Shown in pieces: positions 7,636 to 17,340 of a DNA stretch of 64,000 bases. The translations under genes were made by a program, and so were the position numbers. Origin of the DNA: Flavipsychrobacter sp. (GTDB lineage: Bacteria > Bacteroidota > Bacteroidia > Chitinophagales > Chitinophagaceae); NCBI GenBank assembly GCA_021155965.1, contig JAJNBJ010000012.1, positions 39,157-103,156 on the forward strand, given 5' to 3'. Positions within the stretch are counted from its first letter, which is position 1. Each line of letters begins with the position of its first letter. The notes below the pieces were generated by a model. The model was not told where the DNA came from and did no database searches. It saw nothing but the letters and a program-made list of their open reading frames with translations.

Positions 7636-9300
7636 TTAGTCCGGCTTTTTGCCGTCGAGGAATGTATTGATAGTTTGTATTGCTGCCTGCGGATTGTTCT
7701 GGTTATCGTTCATCCCCACAGAGTAGCCACTGTAATAAGGGTCAGAAGAGGCCACCTGGTTGTCCAGCTTCATATTCTTACGCATGTATGCAGGAACATT
7801 TTCCATCTCATCGCTGCTATCCGTGCCTTTTATATTAAAGCTCATACGGCGCAGGCGCTCAGCACGGTCTTCAAGTGCTTTCTTCTGCTCCTCGAACCTT
7901 CTCTTCTCTTCGATCTCATCCGCAGAAAGAAAACGCTCACCTATCTTCATTACAGGTTGCTCTTCAACCGGCTCATTTTTCATAACCAGTTGCATAGGTA
8001 TCTCTTCTGCCTTCCGTTCCTCCTCCCCGAAAACGGGTACATCAATTACGGTCATAACAGGCTCCTCGGCCACCACCATAACCGGCTGTTCAACTATAGG
8101 CTCCGGTTGCACTTCAGGTTCTGTGCGGTTGGCAAATGCTTCAGCCGGCCTGAAGTCATACACCGTGTTTACAACCGGCTGCATCTCCACCAATGTAGGA
8201 GACATGCTCTCGGGTTGCCTTACCACCTGCTTCAGTTCAGGAATATGTACTTCAGCCGGCGTGTTTATTTCACCGAGCTTCACTACTATCTTTTCAGGCT
8301 CATTGTTCTTCGCAGGATACTCTGATTTGATATCCTTGTGGTTGAAACCTGTAGCAATTACAGTCACCGCGATCCGCTCATGCAGGTTAGGATCGTGGCC
8401 CATACCCAGGATAACATCGCAATTATCACCAGCCTGTTGCTGCACATATGCCTGTATAGCCTCTGCCTCATCCATAGTATGTTCGTGCTCACCGGCAGCA
8501 GATGTAATGTTGAGGAGTAACCACTTAGCGCCGCGGATGTCATTGTCATTCAGCAATGGCGAGCTTAATGCTTCTTCCACAGCCATCAGTGCTCGGTTCT
8601 CACCTGTAGCCGATGCACTGCCAAGGATCGCAACACCGCCGTTCTTCATTACCGTACAAACGTCAGCAAAGTCAACATTTATCTGTCCTGTAGTAGTGAT
8701 CACATCAGTGATACATTTTGCAGCCGTAGCCAGTATATCATCAGCCTTTGCAAACGCCTGCGTGAATGGCAGGTTGCCAAACTGCTGGCGCAGCTTATCA
8801 TTAGAGATGATGAGTATAGTATCCACATGATCGCGCATTCGGTCAATGCCTTCCTGTGCCTGTTTCATACGCTTGCGGCCCTCATAAGTGAACGGCGTGG
8901 TAACGATACCCACTGTGAGGATACCGAGATCGCGGCATATTTTCGCTACCACAGGAGCACCACCAGTACCGGTGCCGCCACCCATACCTGCTGTAATAAA
9001 CGCCATGCGTGTATTTACCTTCAATATCTTGGAAACATCCTCAAGGCTCTCCTCGCACGATTGCTTACCGATCTCGGGGTTAGCGCCGGCGCCAAGGCCT
9101 TGTGTGAGGTGCGGGCCAAGCTGTATTTTATTGGCAACAGGACTAAGCGCCAGCGCCTGTGAATCTGTATTGCATACCACAAAATCCACTCCTTCAATAC
9201 CAAGGTTATGCATATAGTTCACGGCGTTGCTTCCGCCGCCGCCTACACCTATTACTTTAATGATCGATGACTGATTCTTTGGAATTTCGAAATGTATCAT
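7636..9300 (-). CDS. ftsZ: Cell division protein FtsZ
   Basis: Tubulin-like GTPase that polymerises into the division ring. The N-terminal nucleotide-binding part has GVGGGGSNAVN (18-28) and the tubulin signature GGGTGTG at 107-113. The T7-loop region NVDFADV follows. The globular part ends near residue 325. It is unusually long at 554 residues (typical is 320-400 plus a short tail). The extra length is an acidic, Pro/Val/Glu-rich linker (about 340-480) and then a conserved-looking VPAYMRKN peptide (near 505), probably the FtsA-binding tail, followed by about 45 more residues. It is the last gene of the dcw operon, 68 bp after ftsA. Confidence 0.97.
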   Translation of the reverse strand: MIHFEIPKNQSSIIKVIGVGGGGSNAVNYMHNLGIEGVDFVVCNTDSQALALSPVANKIQLGPHLTQGLGAGANPEIGKQSCEESLEDVSKILKVNTRMAFITAGMGGGTGTGGAPVVAKICRDLGILTVGIVTTPFTYEGRKRMKQAQEGIDRMRDHVDTILIISNDKLRQQFGNLPFTQAFAKADDILATAAKCITDVITTTGQINVDFADVCTVMKNGGVAILGSASATGENRALMAVEEALSSPLLNDNDIRGAKWLLLNITSAAGEHEHTMDEAEAIQAYVQQQAGDNCDVILGMGHDPNLHERIAVTVIATGFNHKDIKSEYPAKNNEPEKIVVKLGEINTPAEVHIPELKQVVRQPESMSPTLVEMQPVVNTVYDFRPAEAFANRTEPEVQPEPIVEQPVMVVAEEPVMTVIDVPVFGEEERKAEEIPMQLVMKNEPVEEQPVMKIGERFLSADEIEEKRRFEEQKKALEDRAERLRRMSFNIKGTDSSDEMENVPAYMRKNMKLDNQVASSDPYYSGYSVGMNDNQNNPQAAIQTINTFLDGKKPD

Positions 9301-9368
9301 ATTGCTTCTTTTGCAGGTTAGTAAATAAAATGGTTAGTTGTGTTTGTTTATAATTTATATGCAGTTAA

Positions 9369-10793
9369 TTACTCAATTTCCTGGTCATCTACATCTTCAA
9401 ACATCTTCATGAACTTTCCTTTCAATCCATCGAACAAGCGCTTTACATTCTCGTTCCGCTTTCGCGCTTTTTGCCTGTTTGTTTCCATTTGCTCTTCAGC
9501 AGTAGGCGCATCTTCTTCTATAGCTTCCGGCTGTACTGTTTCCTGTATATCAGCAACAAGCGCCTGCATATCCTCTGCAGGTAAGTGCATGTAATTGCCG
9601 CCTTCTCCGGTAAATCGCAACTTGCCATTCTCATAATCATGATAGCCACGTAGTATGAGTCCGATACAGGTTGAGTACATTGGGTTCATCAATGACTCTT
9701 TGTCGCCGCCAGCAAGATGCTCGTTAGGATAGCCTATGCGTGCACCCAATCCTGTAACAAATTCTGTAAGCTGCGTAATGTGCTTTAACTGTGCTCCGCC
9801 GCCGGTAAGGATAATACCACCGTACAAACGCTTGTCCAGGTCTATCTGTTTCAGGTGATATACGACATAGTCGAGTATCTCCTGCATACGCGCCTGGATG
9901 ATGTGCGCAAGGTTCTTAACCGATATTTCTTTGGGTGGCAATCCACGCAGGCCGGGTATGGTAATGTATGCATTGGCATTGGCTTCTTCAGCCAATGCAG
10001 TACCAAACTGCACTTTCATTTGCTCTGCCTGAGCCCTCAGCACTCCAAGGCCGTTACGAATATCGTTGGTGATATTTACACCGGCATAAGGGATAACCGC
10101 AGTGTGTTTTAAGATACCATCGTAGAACACTGCCATATCGGTAGTGCCACCGCCAATGTCAACTATAGCAACACCGGCCTCAAGATCCTCATCATTCATT
10201 ACGGCAGCAGCCGATGCTAATGGCTGTAGTACAAGATCGCGTGTTATCAGTTTTGACCTGTCGACGCAGCGCTTGATGTTGCGGATGGCATTGCGATCGC
10301 CAGTGATGATGTGGAAGTTGGCGCCTATCTTAACGCCGCTCATACCTATCGGGTCAACCACATACGCTGTACTGTCAACCGTGAAATCCTGCGGAATGAT
10401 ATCTATTATCTGGTCTCCCGCAGGAATATAGGTGCGATGCTGATCACGCACCAACAGTTCTATGTCTTCTTTACCTATTTCTGATTCAACATTTGTGCGT
10501 ACCCTGTCGCCACGGGTTTGCAGGCTTTTTATATGCTGGCCGGCAATACCCACGTATACCTCTTTTACCTCAAGGTTTGGATTAGAAAGGATACACCTTT
10601 CTATAGCCTGCTCGATAGAGCGGATACATTGCTCGATATTCATCACCACCCCATGGCTAACTCCAGCAGAGTCGGCGCGCCCCATACCGAGAATCTCCAC
10701 TTTACCGAATTCGTTTTTGCGACCAGCGATAGCAACCACTTTTGTGGTACCAATATCCAGGCCTACGATAATTGGTTGTTCTTTCCTATTCAT
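9369..10793 (-). CDS. ftsA: Cell division protein FtsA
   Basis: 474 residues of the actin/Hsp70 ATPase superfamily. The phosphate-1 motif VGLDIGTTKVVAIAG (10-24) opens the protein, VDIGGGTTDMAVF is phosphate-2, and GIILTGGGAQL is the adenosine motif. FtsA tethers FtsZ to the membrane; family members carry a C-terminal amphipathic helix, and here the end is charged (KRLFDGLKGKFMKMFEDV), which could serve that role, with an acidic tail after it. It is longer than E. coli FtsA (420) because of an acidic insertion before this helix. It lies between ftsQ and ftsZ as usual. Confidence 0.96.
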   Translation of the reverse strand: MNRKEQPIIVGLDIGTTKVVAIAGRKNEFGKVEILGMGRADSAGVSHGVVMNIEQCIRSIEQAIERCILSNPNLEVKEVYVGIAGQHIKSLQTRGDRVRTNVESEIGKEDIELLVRDQHRTYIPAGDQIIDIIPQDFTVDSTAYVVDPIGMSGVKIGANFHIITGDRNAIRNIKRCVDRSKLITRDLVLQPLASAAAVMNDEDLEAGVAIVDIGGGTTDMAVFYDGILKHTAVIPYAGVNITNDIRNGLGVLRAQAEQMKVQFGTALAEEANANAYITIPGLRGLPPKEISVKNLAHIIQARMQEILDYVVYHLKQIDLDKRLYGGIILTGGGAQLKHITQLTEFVTGLGARIGYPNEHLAGGDKESLMNPMYSTCIGLILRGYHDYENGKLRFTGEGGNYMHLPAEDMQALVADIQETVQPEAIEEDAPTAEEQMETNRQKARKRNENVKRLFDGLKGKFMKMFEDVDDQEIE

Positions 10794-10819
10794 ATTGCTG
10801 AGGTTTAAAACTTTGTTTA

Positions 10820-12175
10820 TTAATGTCTATTTGCGTTTTTGTCGTTTTTGTTCACTGTTTTCTTTGGTGTTGCTTTTACATTCTTTGGTGGAGGTTTTTT
10901 TACATTAGGCTTCGTTGCGGCACCAGTTACCGGCTTACTTGCCGCTGCCTGTTTGGGTGGTGGTTTTACCGGTGACTTTACAGGAGGTTTTGTCTGTGCA
11001 TTCTTTTTATCTGTGCTGGCCGGTGCCGACTTCTTGTCAATAGGTTTTGCGGGAGCGGCAACCGGGGTTTTATTTGCCGGTGTAACCTGCGCAGGTTGTT
11101 TAGCAACTACTTTTACAGGTGGCTTTGCAGCATCTTTCTTTACCTGTGTGACTTGTGCCGGTTTCTTATCTATTTGTTTTCCAGCGTTTGTAACCGGCAG
11201 TTTCTTTGCGGGTGGAACCTGCGCTGGTTGCTTAACAGGAGCTTTTGCAATTGGTTTTATAGCATCTTTCTTCGCTTGTGCAACCAGTACCGGTTTCTTA
11301 TCTACATGTGCAGAATCGCTCTTGGCTTCGGTTTCAATTATGCTGTTTACCCAGTTAATAGTATTTACTGCTTTATCAACCGGGCCACTATAGGGCAGTG
11401 AAGGAGATGCAACCACCTGCCCTGCAAACCTTACATCCAACAACTGGTACTTATCCCAGCCTATCCTGTTCAGCACATTCTTATAGAATGCAAACAGGTT
11501 GTCGAACTTCTCCCTGGCATTGAGTGCATTTCCAAACAATATTTTATGGTCTCCAAGTACGGGCACCAATTCGTACATGCCGGGCGAATCCACAATAACA
11601 TGCGATATCTGTGCAGACCAGAAGGAATCGGAGTGGATGGTTCTTACCAGAGATATAATATCCTTTCGCACTGCCCAGCTAATACTATCAGTTTTTATCT
11701 CGGGTACGTTGGTAACTACTGTGCTGTAATAGATATAGTTTGCAGACAACGGTATAATGCTCATTGTTGTATCCATATAATAACTCGCACCATTTTGCTG
11801 GAATACCCTGACAACAGGTATGCGCTGTGTTACGTACATATGCAGTATACGCTCATTATCTATAAACATCTGTGCATTTGCTATCCACGGATTGTTCATG
11901 ATGGTTTTTTCCATGCCATGGATATCCAGCCTTGATGCGGGCGTGCGAGTTATGTCTATATTTCTGTTAGTAATTGCCAAGTCCAGAATTTCCTGTTCTT
12001 CAACAGAATGATATTTTTTACAGTTGTTATAGTGAATAGCTACGCTTTTCAACACCTTCTCACTTTCTATCTTTGAAGCGCTGATGATAGCAACAATACA
12101 GCAGGATGTTACCACTAACGTGAGCAACATCTGCAGTATTTTGCGTATCGATATTTTGCGCTTCTTCTCCCCCAT
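10820..12175 (-). CDS. ftsQ: Cell division protein FtsQ with a long Lys/Pro/Ala repeat tail
   Basis: Bitopic division protein. It has a basic cytoplasmic start (GEKKRKISIRK), one membrane segment (about 12-32), then a POTRA/FtsQ periplasmic part (about 60-290). A conserved-looking INWVNSIIETE stretch ends the folded part. Residues about 290-451 are low complexity: repeated blocks of KKPAQVTQVKKDAAKPP, KQPAQVTPA and APVKQPAQV type with a period of roughly 45 residues, strongly basic and periplasmic. It is named by position between murC and ftsA and by topology, because FtsQ sequences diverge strongly. Its start overlaps the murC stop by one base. Confidence 0.85.
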   Translation of the reverse strand: MGEKKRKISIRKILQMLLTLVVTSCCIVAIISASKIESEKVLKSVAIHYNNCKKYHSVEEQEILDLAITNRNIDITRTPASRLDIHGMEKTIMNNPWIANAQMFIDNERILHMYVTQRIPVVRVFQQNGASYYMDTTMSIIPLSANYIYYSTVVTNVPEIKTDSISWAVRKDIISLVRTIHSDSFWSAQISHVIVDSPGMYELVPVLGDHKILFGNALNAREKFDNLFAFYKNVLNRIGWDKYQLLDVRFAGQVVASPSLPYSGPVDKAVNTINWVNSIIETEAKSDSAHVDKKPVLVAQAKKDAIKPIAKAPVKQPAQVPPAKKLPVTNAGKQIDKKPAQVTQVKKDAAKPPVKVVAKQPAQVTPANKTPVAAPAKPIDKKSAPASTDKKNAQTKPPVKSPVKPPPKQAAASKPVTGAATKPNVKKPPPKNVKATPKKTVNKNDKNANRH

Positions 12176-13533
12176 TACTTATTCGCCAAAATATTTTTTA
12201 TAGGTTCTACCAATTTATCTATATCGCCTGCACCTGCGGTAATGAGCAAATCAAGCGGAGCAACTTTTATGTATTCCAGCAATCCTTCCTTCGACAATAT
12301 AGTGTGTGCCGAATTTGCCATCCTGTCGGCTATCATCTTTGATGTCACTCCCTCCATCGGCAATTCGCGTGCAGGATATATATCCAGGAGTATCACCTCA
12401 TCCGCCATATCCAGGCTATGCGCGAATCCATCAGCGAAATCCCGCGTGCGACTGAACAAATGCGGTTGGAAACAAACCACACATCTGCGGCCTTGGAATA
12501 ACTGCTTCGCACTTTTTATCAAAGCTGCCAATTCTTCGGGATGATGTGCATAGTCATCTATGTATACGATCTTATCATTCCTCAACACATATTCGAAGCG
12601 ACGGCCTATGCCTTTGAAGCCTGTAAGTGCCTTCCTCACATCTTCTCCGTTTATGCCTAGCAACTGGGTAACGGCAATAGCAGCTATTGCGTTCTCTACG
12701 TTGTGCATGCCACCAATATTCAGGTGCATGCCTTCCAACTTCCAGTCTTCTCCGGCCACATCGAACACATAACCACCATCCCTCTGAACAATGTTTTGTC
12801 CATAGATATCTGCCGCATCATTTTGCAGGCTGTAAGTCAAAGTCCTTGGGCCTTTCAGATCGCTCTGTCTATGCAGCCCATGCTTTACCAGCAACGTGCC
12901 ACCTATCTTAATGTTCTTTGTGTACTGGATAAATGCAGCTTCCATTTCCTCTGCAGTGCCATAAATATCCAGGTGGTCGGGATCAATAGCGGTGAGTACG
13001 GCTATATCGGGGGAGAGCTTCAGGAAGCTTCTGTCATATTCATCAGCTTCTATGACAGCAGTATCATTTTTACTGCTCCAGTAGTTCCTGCCATAATTCA
13101 CGGAAATGCCACCTAAGAATGCGTTGCAACCATATTTCGTTTCACGGAGCAGGTAAGCTACCATGGTTGAGGTAGTGGTCTTGCCATGCGTGCCCGCAAC
13201 AGTTATCGCATGCATTGACTGTGTTATAGACTGCAGTACATCACTACGTTTGAACATTGGATAGTGATTGTTGAGGTACCAATTGTACTCAACATGATCT
13301 TTAGGAATAGCGGGTGTGTATACTACCAACTGGGCTTCCTTATCCAGCAGTTGTATATCGTCAGTATAATGTATTTCAATTCCCTCTGTTGCCAGTTGTT
13401 TTGTAAGCGGAGTTTCGGTACGGTCATAGCCGCTCACTTTGGCACCCTGCTCACGGAAAAACCTTGCCAGTGCGCTCATGCCTATGCCGCCTACACCTAT
13501 AAAATACACCCTATTTATCTCCCTTACCTTCAT
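12175..13533 (-). CDS. murC: UDP-N-acetylmuramate--L-alanine ligase
   Basis: Cytoplasmic Mur ligase adding L-Ala to UDP-MurNAc with ATP. The N-terminal Rossmann motif is GVGGIGMSALA (13-23), the P-loop GTHGKTTT (114-121), followed by the central EADEYDRSFL carboxylate site and a C-terminal DDYAHHP motif typical of MurC. 452 residues, normal length. It overlaps both murG and ftsQ by one base (ATG/TAA junctions), indicating translational coupling within the dcw operon. Confidence 0.97.
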   Translation of the reverse strand: MKVREINRVYFIGVGGIGMSALARFFREQGAKVSGYDRTETPLTKQLATEGIEIHYTDDIQLLDKEAQLVVYTPAIPKDHVEYNWYLNNHYPMFKRSDVLQSITQSMHAITVAGTHGKTTTSTMVAYLLRETKYGCNAFLGGISVNYGRNYWSSKNDTAVIEADEYDRSFLKLSPDIAVLTAIDPDHLDIYGTAEEMEAAFIQYTKNIKIGGTLLVKHGLHRQSDLKGPRTLTYSLQNDAADIYGQNIVQRDGGYVFDVAGEDWKLEGMHLNIGGMHNVENAIAAIAVTQLLGINGEDVRKALTGFKGIGRRFEYVLRNDKIVYIDDYAHHPEELAALIKSAKQLFQGRRCVVCFQPHLFSRTRDFADGFAHSLDMADEVILLDIYPARELPMEGVTSKMIADRMANSAHTILSKEGLLEYIKVAPLDLLITAGAGDIDKLVEPIKNILANK

Positions 13534-14636
13534 TAATGCGATTTCGCTATTTCAATTACTTTATTTGCTATTCTTTCATCTGCATCCTTTATTGCCATCG
13601 CTTTTAAATTCGATGACATTGTTTGCTGCAGCGTGGTATCATTCAATATTGTCTTTAACAACTTCACTAGTTCCATTTTAGCATCTCCATCTTTCACCAG
13701 CATTGCTGCATTATGTTTTACCAATGCTTTTGCATTGCTTGTCTGGTGGTCTTCAGCCGCATGCGGGTAGGGCACAAATATCACCGGCTTACCTGCAATG
13801 CATAGTTCTGCAATTGCTAATGCACCCGCCCTGGATACAACTACATCAGCCGCAGCATAAGCATAGTCCATATCGCGGATGAAATCGAATATCTTTACCC
13901 GGCTGCCATAGGCTGTAGCATAACTCTTTACCTGTTCATAGTAATGTTTGCCCGTTTGCCAGATAAGGTTCACATCCTCCTTCATTATTTCGTCCAGCTC
14001 AGCATGGATAGTTTCATTTATTGATTTGGCACCAAGGCTGCCACCCACCACCAATACGGTCTTCCTGTGATCATCAATACAAAAGTATGCACGACCTTCT
14101 GCAGCAGTCCTCTTCATCTCTGAAATACTCTTTCGCACTGGGTTACCAGTAACTACTATCTTTTCCTGCGGGAAGAATTTATCCATATGCTCATATGCCA
14201 CGCATATTGCCTTTGCACCTCTGCCCAATATCTTATTGCTCTTGCCTGCGTAAGAATTTTGCTCCTGTATCAGCGTGGGTATATTCATTCCCTGTCCCGC
14301 ATGCAGCACAGGGAAGCTGGCAAAACCACCAACACCCACTATTGCAGATGGTTTGAACTTCTTAATAATGCTTCTTGATTCTATTCTTGTCTGCAACAAC
14401 TTAAATGGCAATGAGAGGTTCTTTAAAAGATTGCCCCTGTTAAATCCGACTATATCCAGGCCTATTATTTCAAAACCTTCCTGCGGTATCTTTTCCATTT
14501 CCATCTTACCCTTTGCGCCAACAAACAACAGTTGCGTACCCGGCCTGAGGCGCTGCAAAGCATGCCCCACTGCCACAGCGGGAAATATATGCCCGCCTGT
14601 ACCACCGCCTGCTATTATTACACGCAATCCGCTCAT
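13533..14636 (-). CDS. murG: UDP-GlcNAc--lipid I GlcNAc transferase
   Basis: Peripheral membrane GT28 glycosyltransferase converting lipid I to lipid II. GGGTGGHIFPA (10-20) is the lipid/phosphate-binding G-loop. A second G-loop occurs at VVGGSLGAKSIN, and the C-terminal nucleotide-sugar site includes SRAGALAIAEL. The ATG at 14636 gives MSGLRVIIAG and 367 residues, and sits 7 bp after the ftsW stop. A start 11 codons upstream (14669) would overlap ftsW and add residues not seen in the family, so it was not used. Confidence 0.96.
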   Translation of the reverse strand: MSGLRVIIAGGGTGGHIFPAVAVGHALQRLRPGTQLLFVGAKGKMEMEKIPQEGFEIIGLDIVGFNRGNLLKNLSLPFKLLQTRIESRSIIKKFKPSAIVGVGGFASFPVLHAGQGMNIPTLIQEQNSYAGKSNKILGRGAKAICVAYEHMDKFFPQEKIVVTGNPVRKSISEMKRTAAEGRAYFCIDDHRKTVLVVGGSLGAKSINETIHAELDEIMKEDVNLIWQTGKHYYEQVKSYATAYGSRVKIFDFIRDMDYAYAAADVVVSRAGALAIAELCIAGKPVIFVPYPHAAEDHQTSNAKALVKHNAAMLVKDGDAKMELVKLLKTILNDTTLQQTMSSNLKAMAIKDADERIANKVIEIAKSH

Positions 14637-14643
14637 TATTATA

Positions 14644-15972
14644 TTATATTGCCGGTATCGGACCATCATCCAATACCTGTTTTTTGCTTGCTCTTTTTCT
14701 TGGTTTCTTTTCTACTATTTCTTCCTCAACCCGCTCCTCTTCTTCTGTCGTTTCATCTGTTACCTCTTCAACTCCTGCGTCTGTTGCACCATCAGCCTGT
14801 GCAGGCTTAGCCTTTTTCTTTTTGCTGCCTTCCATTTCATCCACATATTTGCTCACGCTGAGTACAATGCCGATAGCAATACTCGTAAACCATATGGACG
14901 AGCCACCCATGCTTATCATGGGCAGTGTAAGGCCTGTAACAGGCACCAAATGCACATTTACGGCCATATTCAACATGGCCTGGAACACTAGCGTTATACT
15001 TAAACCAACAGCCAGGAAGGCCCCGAATGCGAATGGGCATCTCTTGAAGATCAGCACTGCCCGCCACAGGAATAGCAGGTACAGCATCACAACAAGGCCT
15101 CCGCCCATTAACCCATACTCCTCAATGATTATAGAGAATATGAAATCTGAATAAGGGTGCGGCAAGAAGTTCTTCTGCAGGCTCTTTCCCGGCCCACGAC
15201 CTGTTATACCACCACCTGCTATGGCTATTTTTGCCTGTTGCACCTGGTAAACATCATCTTTCTTGCCATCCTTATCCTTTGTGCCAAAGAAGTCGGTAAT
15301 GCGCTGTTCCCATGTGCTGGCACGCCCCCAGCCTGTGAGCTTGGAAACTGTGAATAATACACACAATCCCATAATACCAGCTAATGCCAACAACATCAAA
15401 TGCTTCATCTGTACACGGCCGATGAAGAACAGGATACTGCAGGTAAATCCTAGCATCAATGCAGTGGACAGATTTGCCGGAGCTATCAGCGCGCATGTAA
15501 ACAAGACAGGCAGCAACACTGGAATAAAGCCTTTCTTGAGATCTTTAATATCAGCCTGTTTAATACTTAGTGTACGCGCCAGGAACATGAACAGCGCCAA
15601 TTTTGCGAGGTCTGATGTTTGGAACGTAAGATTAATTACAGGCAGCTTTATCCAGCGCGAACCCTCGTTCAGGCTTGTACCAAAACACAGGGTGTACAAC
15701 AGCAGCGGCAAGCTTAACAGGTATAATATCACAGCCAGTTTAGCAAACTTGGTATAGTTAATATTATGTACCCAGTAGATGATCATTAACCCCAGCCCTA
15801 AAACCATTACCTGCTTGATGAGGTAGTAGTTCGAATTCTTTTCCATCCGGTAAGCAAGCGAACCGGTGGAGCTAAACACTGCGAGCAAGCTAATGAACGA
15901 AAGCAGCAGCACAACGCCCCAAATCACTTTGTCGCCTTTTGTTTTTTTCAATAATTGCTGCATTTGTTCCAT
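14644..15972 (-). CDS. ftsW: Lipid II polymerase FtsW (SEDS family)
   Basis: Polytopic SEDS glycosyltransferase that polymerises septal peptidoglycan with FtsI. About ten hydrophobic segments are seen between residues 15 and 375. SEDS landmarks are NEGSRWIKL, the GPGKSLQKNFLPHPYSDFIF loop, and LPMISMGGSS near the C-terminus. The last 60 residues form a cytoplasmic tail that is first acidic (EEVTDETTEEEERVEEE) and then basic (KKPRKRASKK), longer than in E. coli. It is placed between murD and murG, and its catalytic partner ftsI is in the same operon. Confidence 0.95.
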   Translation of the reverse strand: MEQMQQLLKKTKGDKVIWGVVLLLSFISLLAVFSSTGSLAYRMEKNSNYYLIKQVMVLGLGLMIIYWVHNINYTKFAKLAVILYLLSLPLLLYTLCFGTSLNEGSRWIKLPVINLTFQTSDLAKLALFMFLARTLSIKQADIKDLKKGFIPVLLPVLFTCALIAPANLSTALMLGFTCSILFFIGRVQMKHLMLLALAGIMGLCVLFTVSKLTGWGRASTWEQRITDFFGTKDKDGKKDDVYQVQQAKIAIAGGGITGRGPGKSLQKNFLPHPYSDFIFSIIIEEYGLMGGGLVVMLYLLFLWRAVLIFKRCPFAFGAFLAVGLSITLVFQAMLNMAVNVHLVPVTGLTLPMISMGGSSIWFTSIAIGIVLSVSKYVDEMEGSKKKKAKPAQADGATDAGVEEVTDETTEEEERVEEEIVEKKPRKRASKKQVLDDGPIPAI

Positions 15973-15984
15973 TACTCCTTACTA

Positions 15985-17340
15985 TTAAAGGTTGCGTACT
16001 GCGTCTTTAAACTGTTTACCCCTGTCCTCATAATTCTTAAATAAGTCGAAGCTGGCACATGCCGGCGCCAGCAACACCACATCTCCCGGCTCTGACACTG
16101 CATACGATGCATTAACGGCATCCTGCGCACTGGTGGTATCCACTATTGTCGGCACTACCTCACCAAATGCTTCATGGATAGCTGTATTGTCAATACCGAG
16201 GCATACGATAGCTTTTACTTTTTCCTTTACGAGGTCCATTATCTCGCTGTAGTCATTTCCCTTGTCCTGCCCTCCCAATATCAGCACTACCGGCTTCTTC
16301 ATACTCTCGAGGGCATACCATACAGAGTTGACATTCGTTGCCTTACTGTCATTAATATACTCTACGCCACGTATCGTTGCCACGAATTCCAGCCTGTGCT
16401 CCAACCCTGTGAACCCGAGAAAGCTCTCGCGGATCTTTTCCTTTCTCACGCCTGCTATACGTGCTGATATTCCGGCTGCCATAGAATTATATTGATTGTG
16501 TTTGCCCTTGATCGCGAGGTCATGGATCGACATGTCCAGGTTTTCCCCATTGAACAGTACATGCATGTGATCATCACTGATGTAGCCGCCTTCGTTGCCT
16601 GTGTTGTTGTCGTTCATCGTAAAAAATAGTGTTTGAGCGTGAATAGAATGAGCAGATAAATGGTTAGTAATTACCTTGTCGTCATGGTTCACAACAAAGT
16701 AGTCGGTGGGTTGTTGATTTTGTGTTATCCTGAATTTTGATGCTATATAATTTTCAAACTTGTAATCGTACCTGTCCAGGTGATCGGGTGTAATGTTGAG
16801 CAGCACAGCCACATCCGGCCTGAAATAATGTATATCATCCAACTGGAAACTGCTTATCTCCATCACGTACCATTCACATGGCTTTTCCGCAATCTGCCTT
16901 GCAAAGCTGTAGCCAATATTCCCCACCATTGCCACATCATAGTCTGCTGTTTTCAGCGTATGATAAGTGAGCTTAGTAGTAGTACTTTTACCGTTGCTGC
17001 CCGTTATCGCTATTATTTTGCTATCGCCTTTATACCTGTACCCAAACTCAATCTCGCTGCATACTTCAATGCCAGCCTTGCGTACATCCTTCATCACAGC
17101 AACCTTATCACTGATGCCCGGGCTCTTCACCACACAAGTTGCATTGAGCACCCTATCCATAGTATGATGCCCCTCTTCAAATTCAATAGCATTTTGCCGC
17201 AATACTGTTTTGAACTGTTCTTTTATAGAACCGCCATCACTTACAAATACATCCCAACCCTGCTGTTTGCCCAGCAATGCAGCACCTACACCACTTTCAG
17301 CGGCTCCAAGTATCACGAGGCGTTGTTGGTTTGTGCTCAC
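15985..17340 (-). CDS. murD: UDP-N-acetylmuramoylalanine--D-glutamate ligase
   Basis: Cytoplasmic Mur ligase adding D-Glu. It shows an N-terminal Rossmann start LGAAESGVGAA (11-21), P-loop GSNGKSTT (114-121), the carboxylate/metal region MEISSFQL, the NDSKATN motif and the C-terminal ACASFDLFKNYEDRG signature specific to MurD. 451 residues, normal length. Its start shares one base with the mraY stop. Confidence 0.97.
   Translation of the reverse strand: MSTNQQRLVILGAAESGVGAALLGKQQGWDVFVSDGGSIKEQFKTVLRQNAIEFEEGHHTMDRVLNATCVVKSPGISDKVAVMKDVRKAGIEVCSEIEFGYRYKGDSKIIAITGSNGKSTTTKLTYHTLKTADYDVAMVGNIGYSFARQIAEKPCEWYVMEISSFQLDDIHYFRPDVAVLLNITPDHLDRYDYKFENYIASKFRITQNQQPTDYFVVNHDDKVITNHLSAHSIHAQTLFFTMNDNNTGNEGGYISDDHMHVLFNGENLDMSIHDLAIKGKHNQYNSMAAGISARIAGVRKEKIRESFLGFTGLEHRLEFVATIRGVEYINDSKATNVNSVWYALESMKKPVVLILGGQDKGNDYSEIMDLVKEKVKAIVCLGIDNTAIHEAFGEVVPTIVDTTSAQDAVNASYAVSEPGDVVLLAPACASFDLFKNYEDRGKQFKDAVRNL

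Noticed and set aside
7760..8830. 356-codon frame antisense to ftsZ
   Set aside because: Ser/Thr-rich mirror of the ftsZ coding strand; ftsZ is unmistakable.
14637..14669. Longer N-terminus for murG
   Set aside because: It would overlap ftsW and add 11 residues not typical of MurG; the ATG at 14636 gives the standard start.
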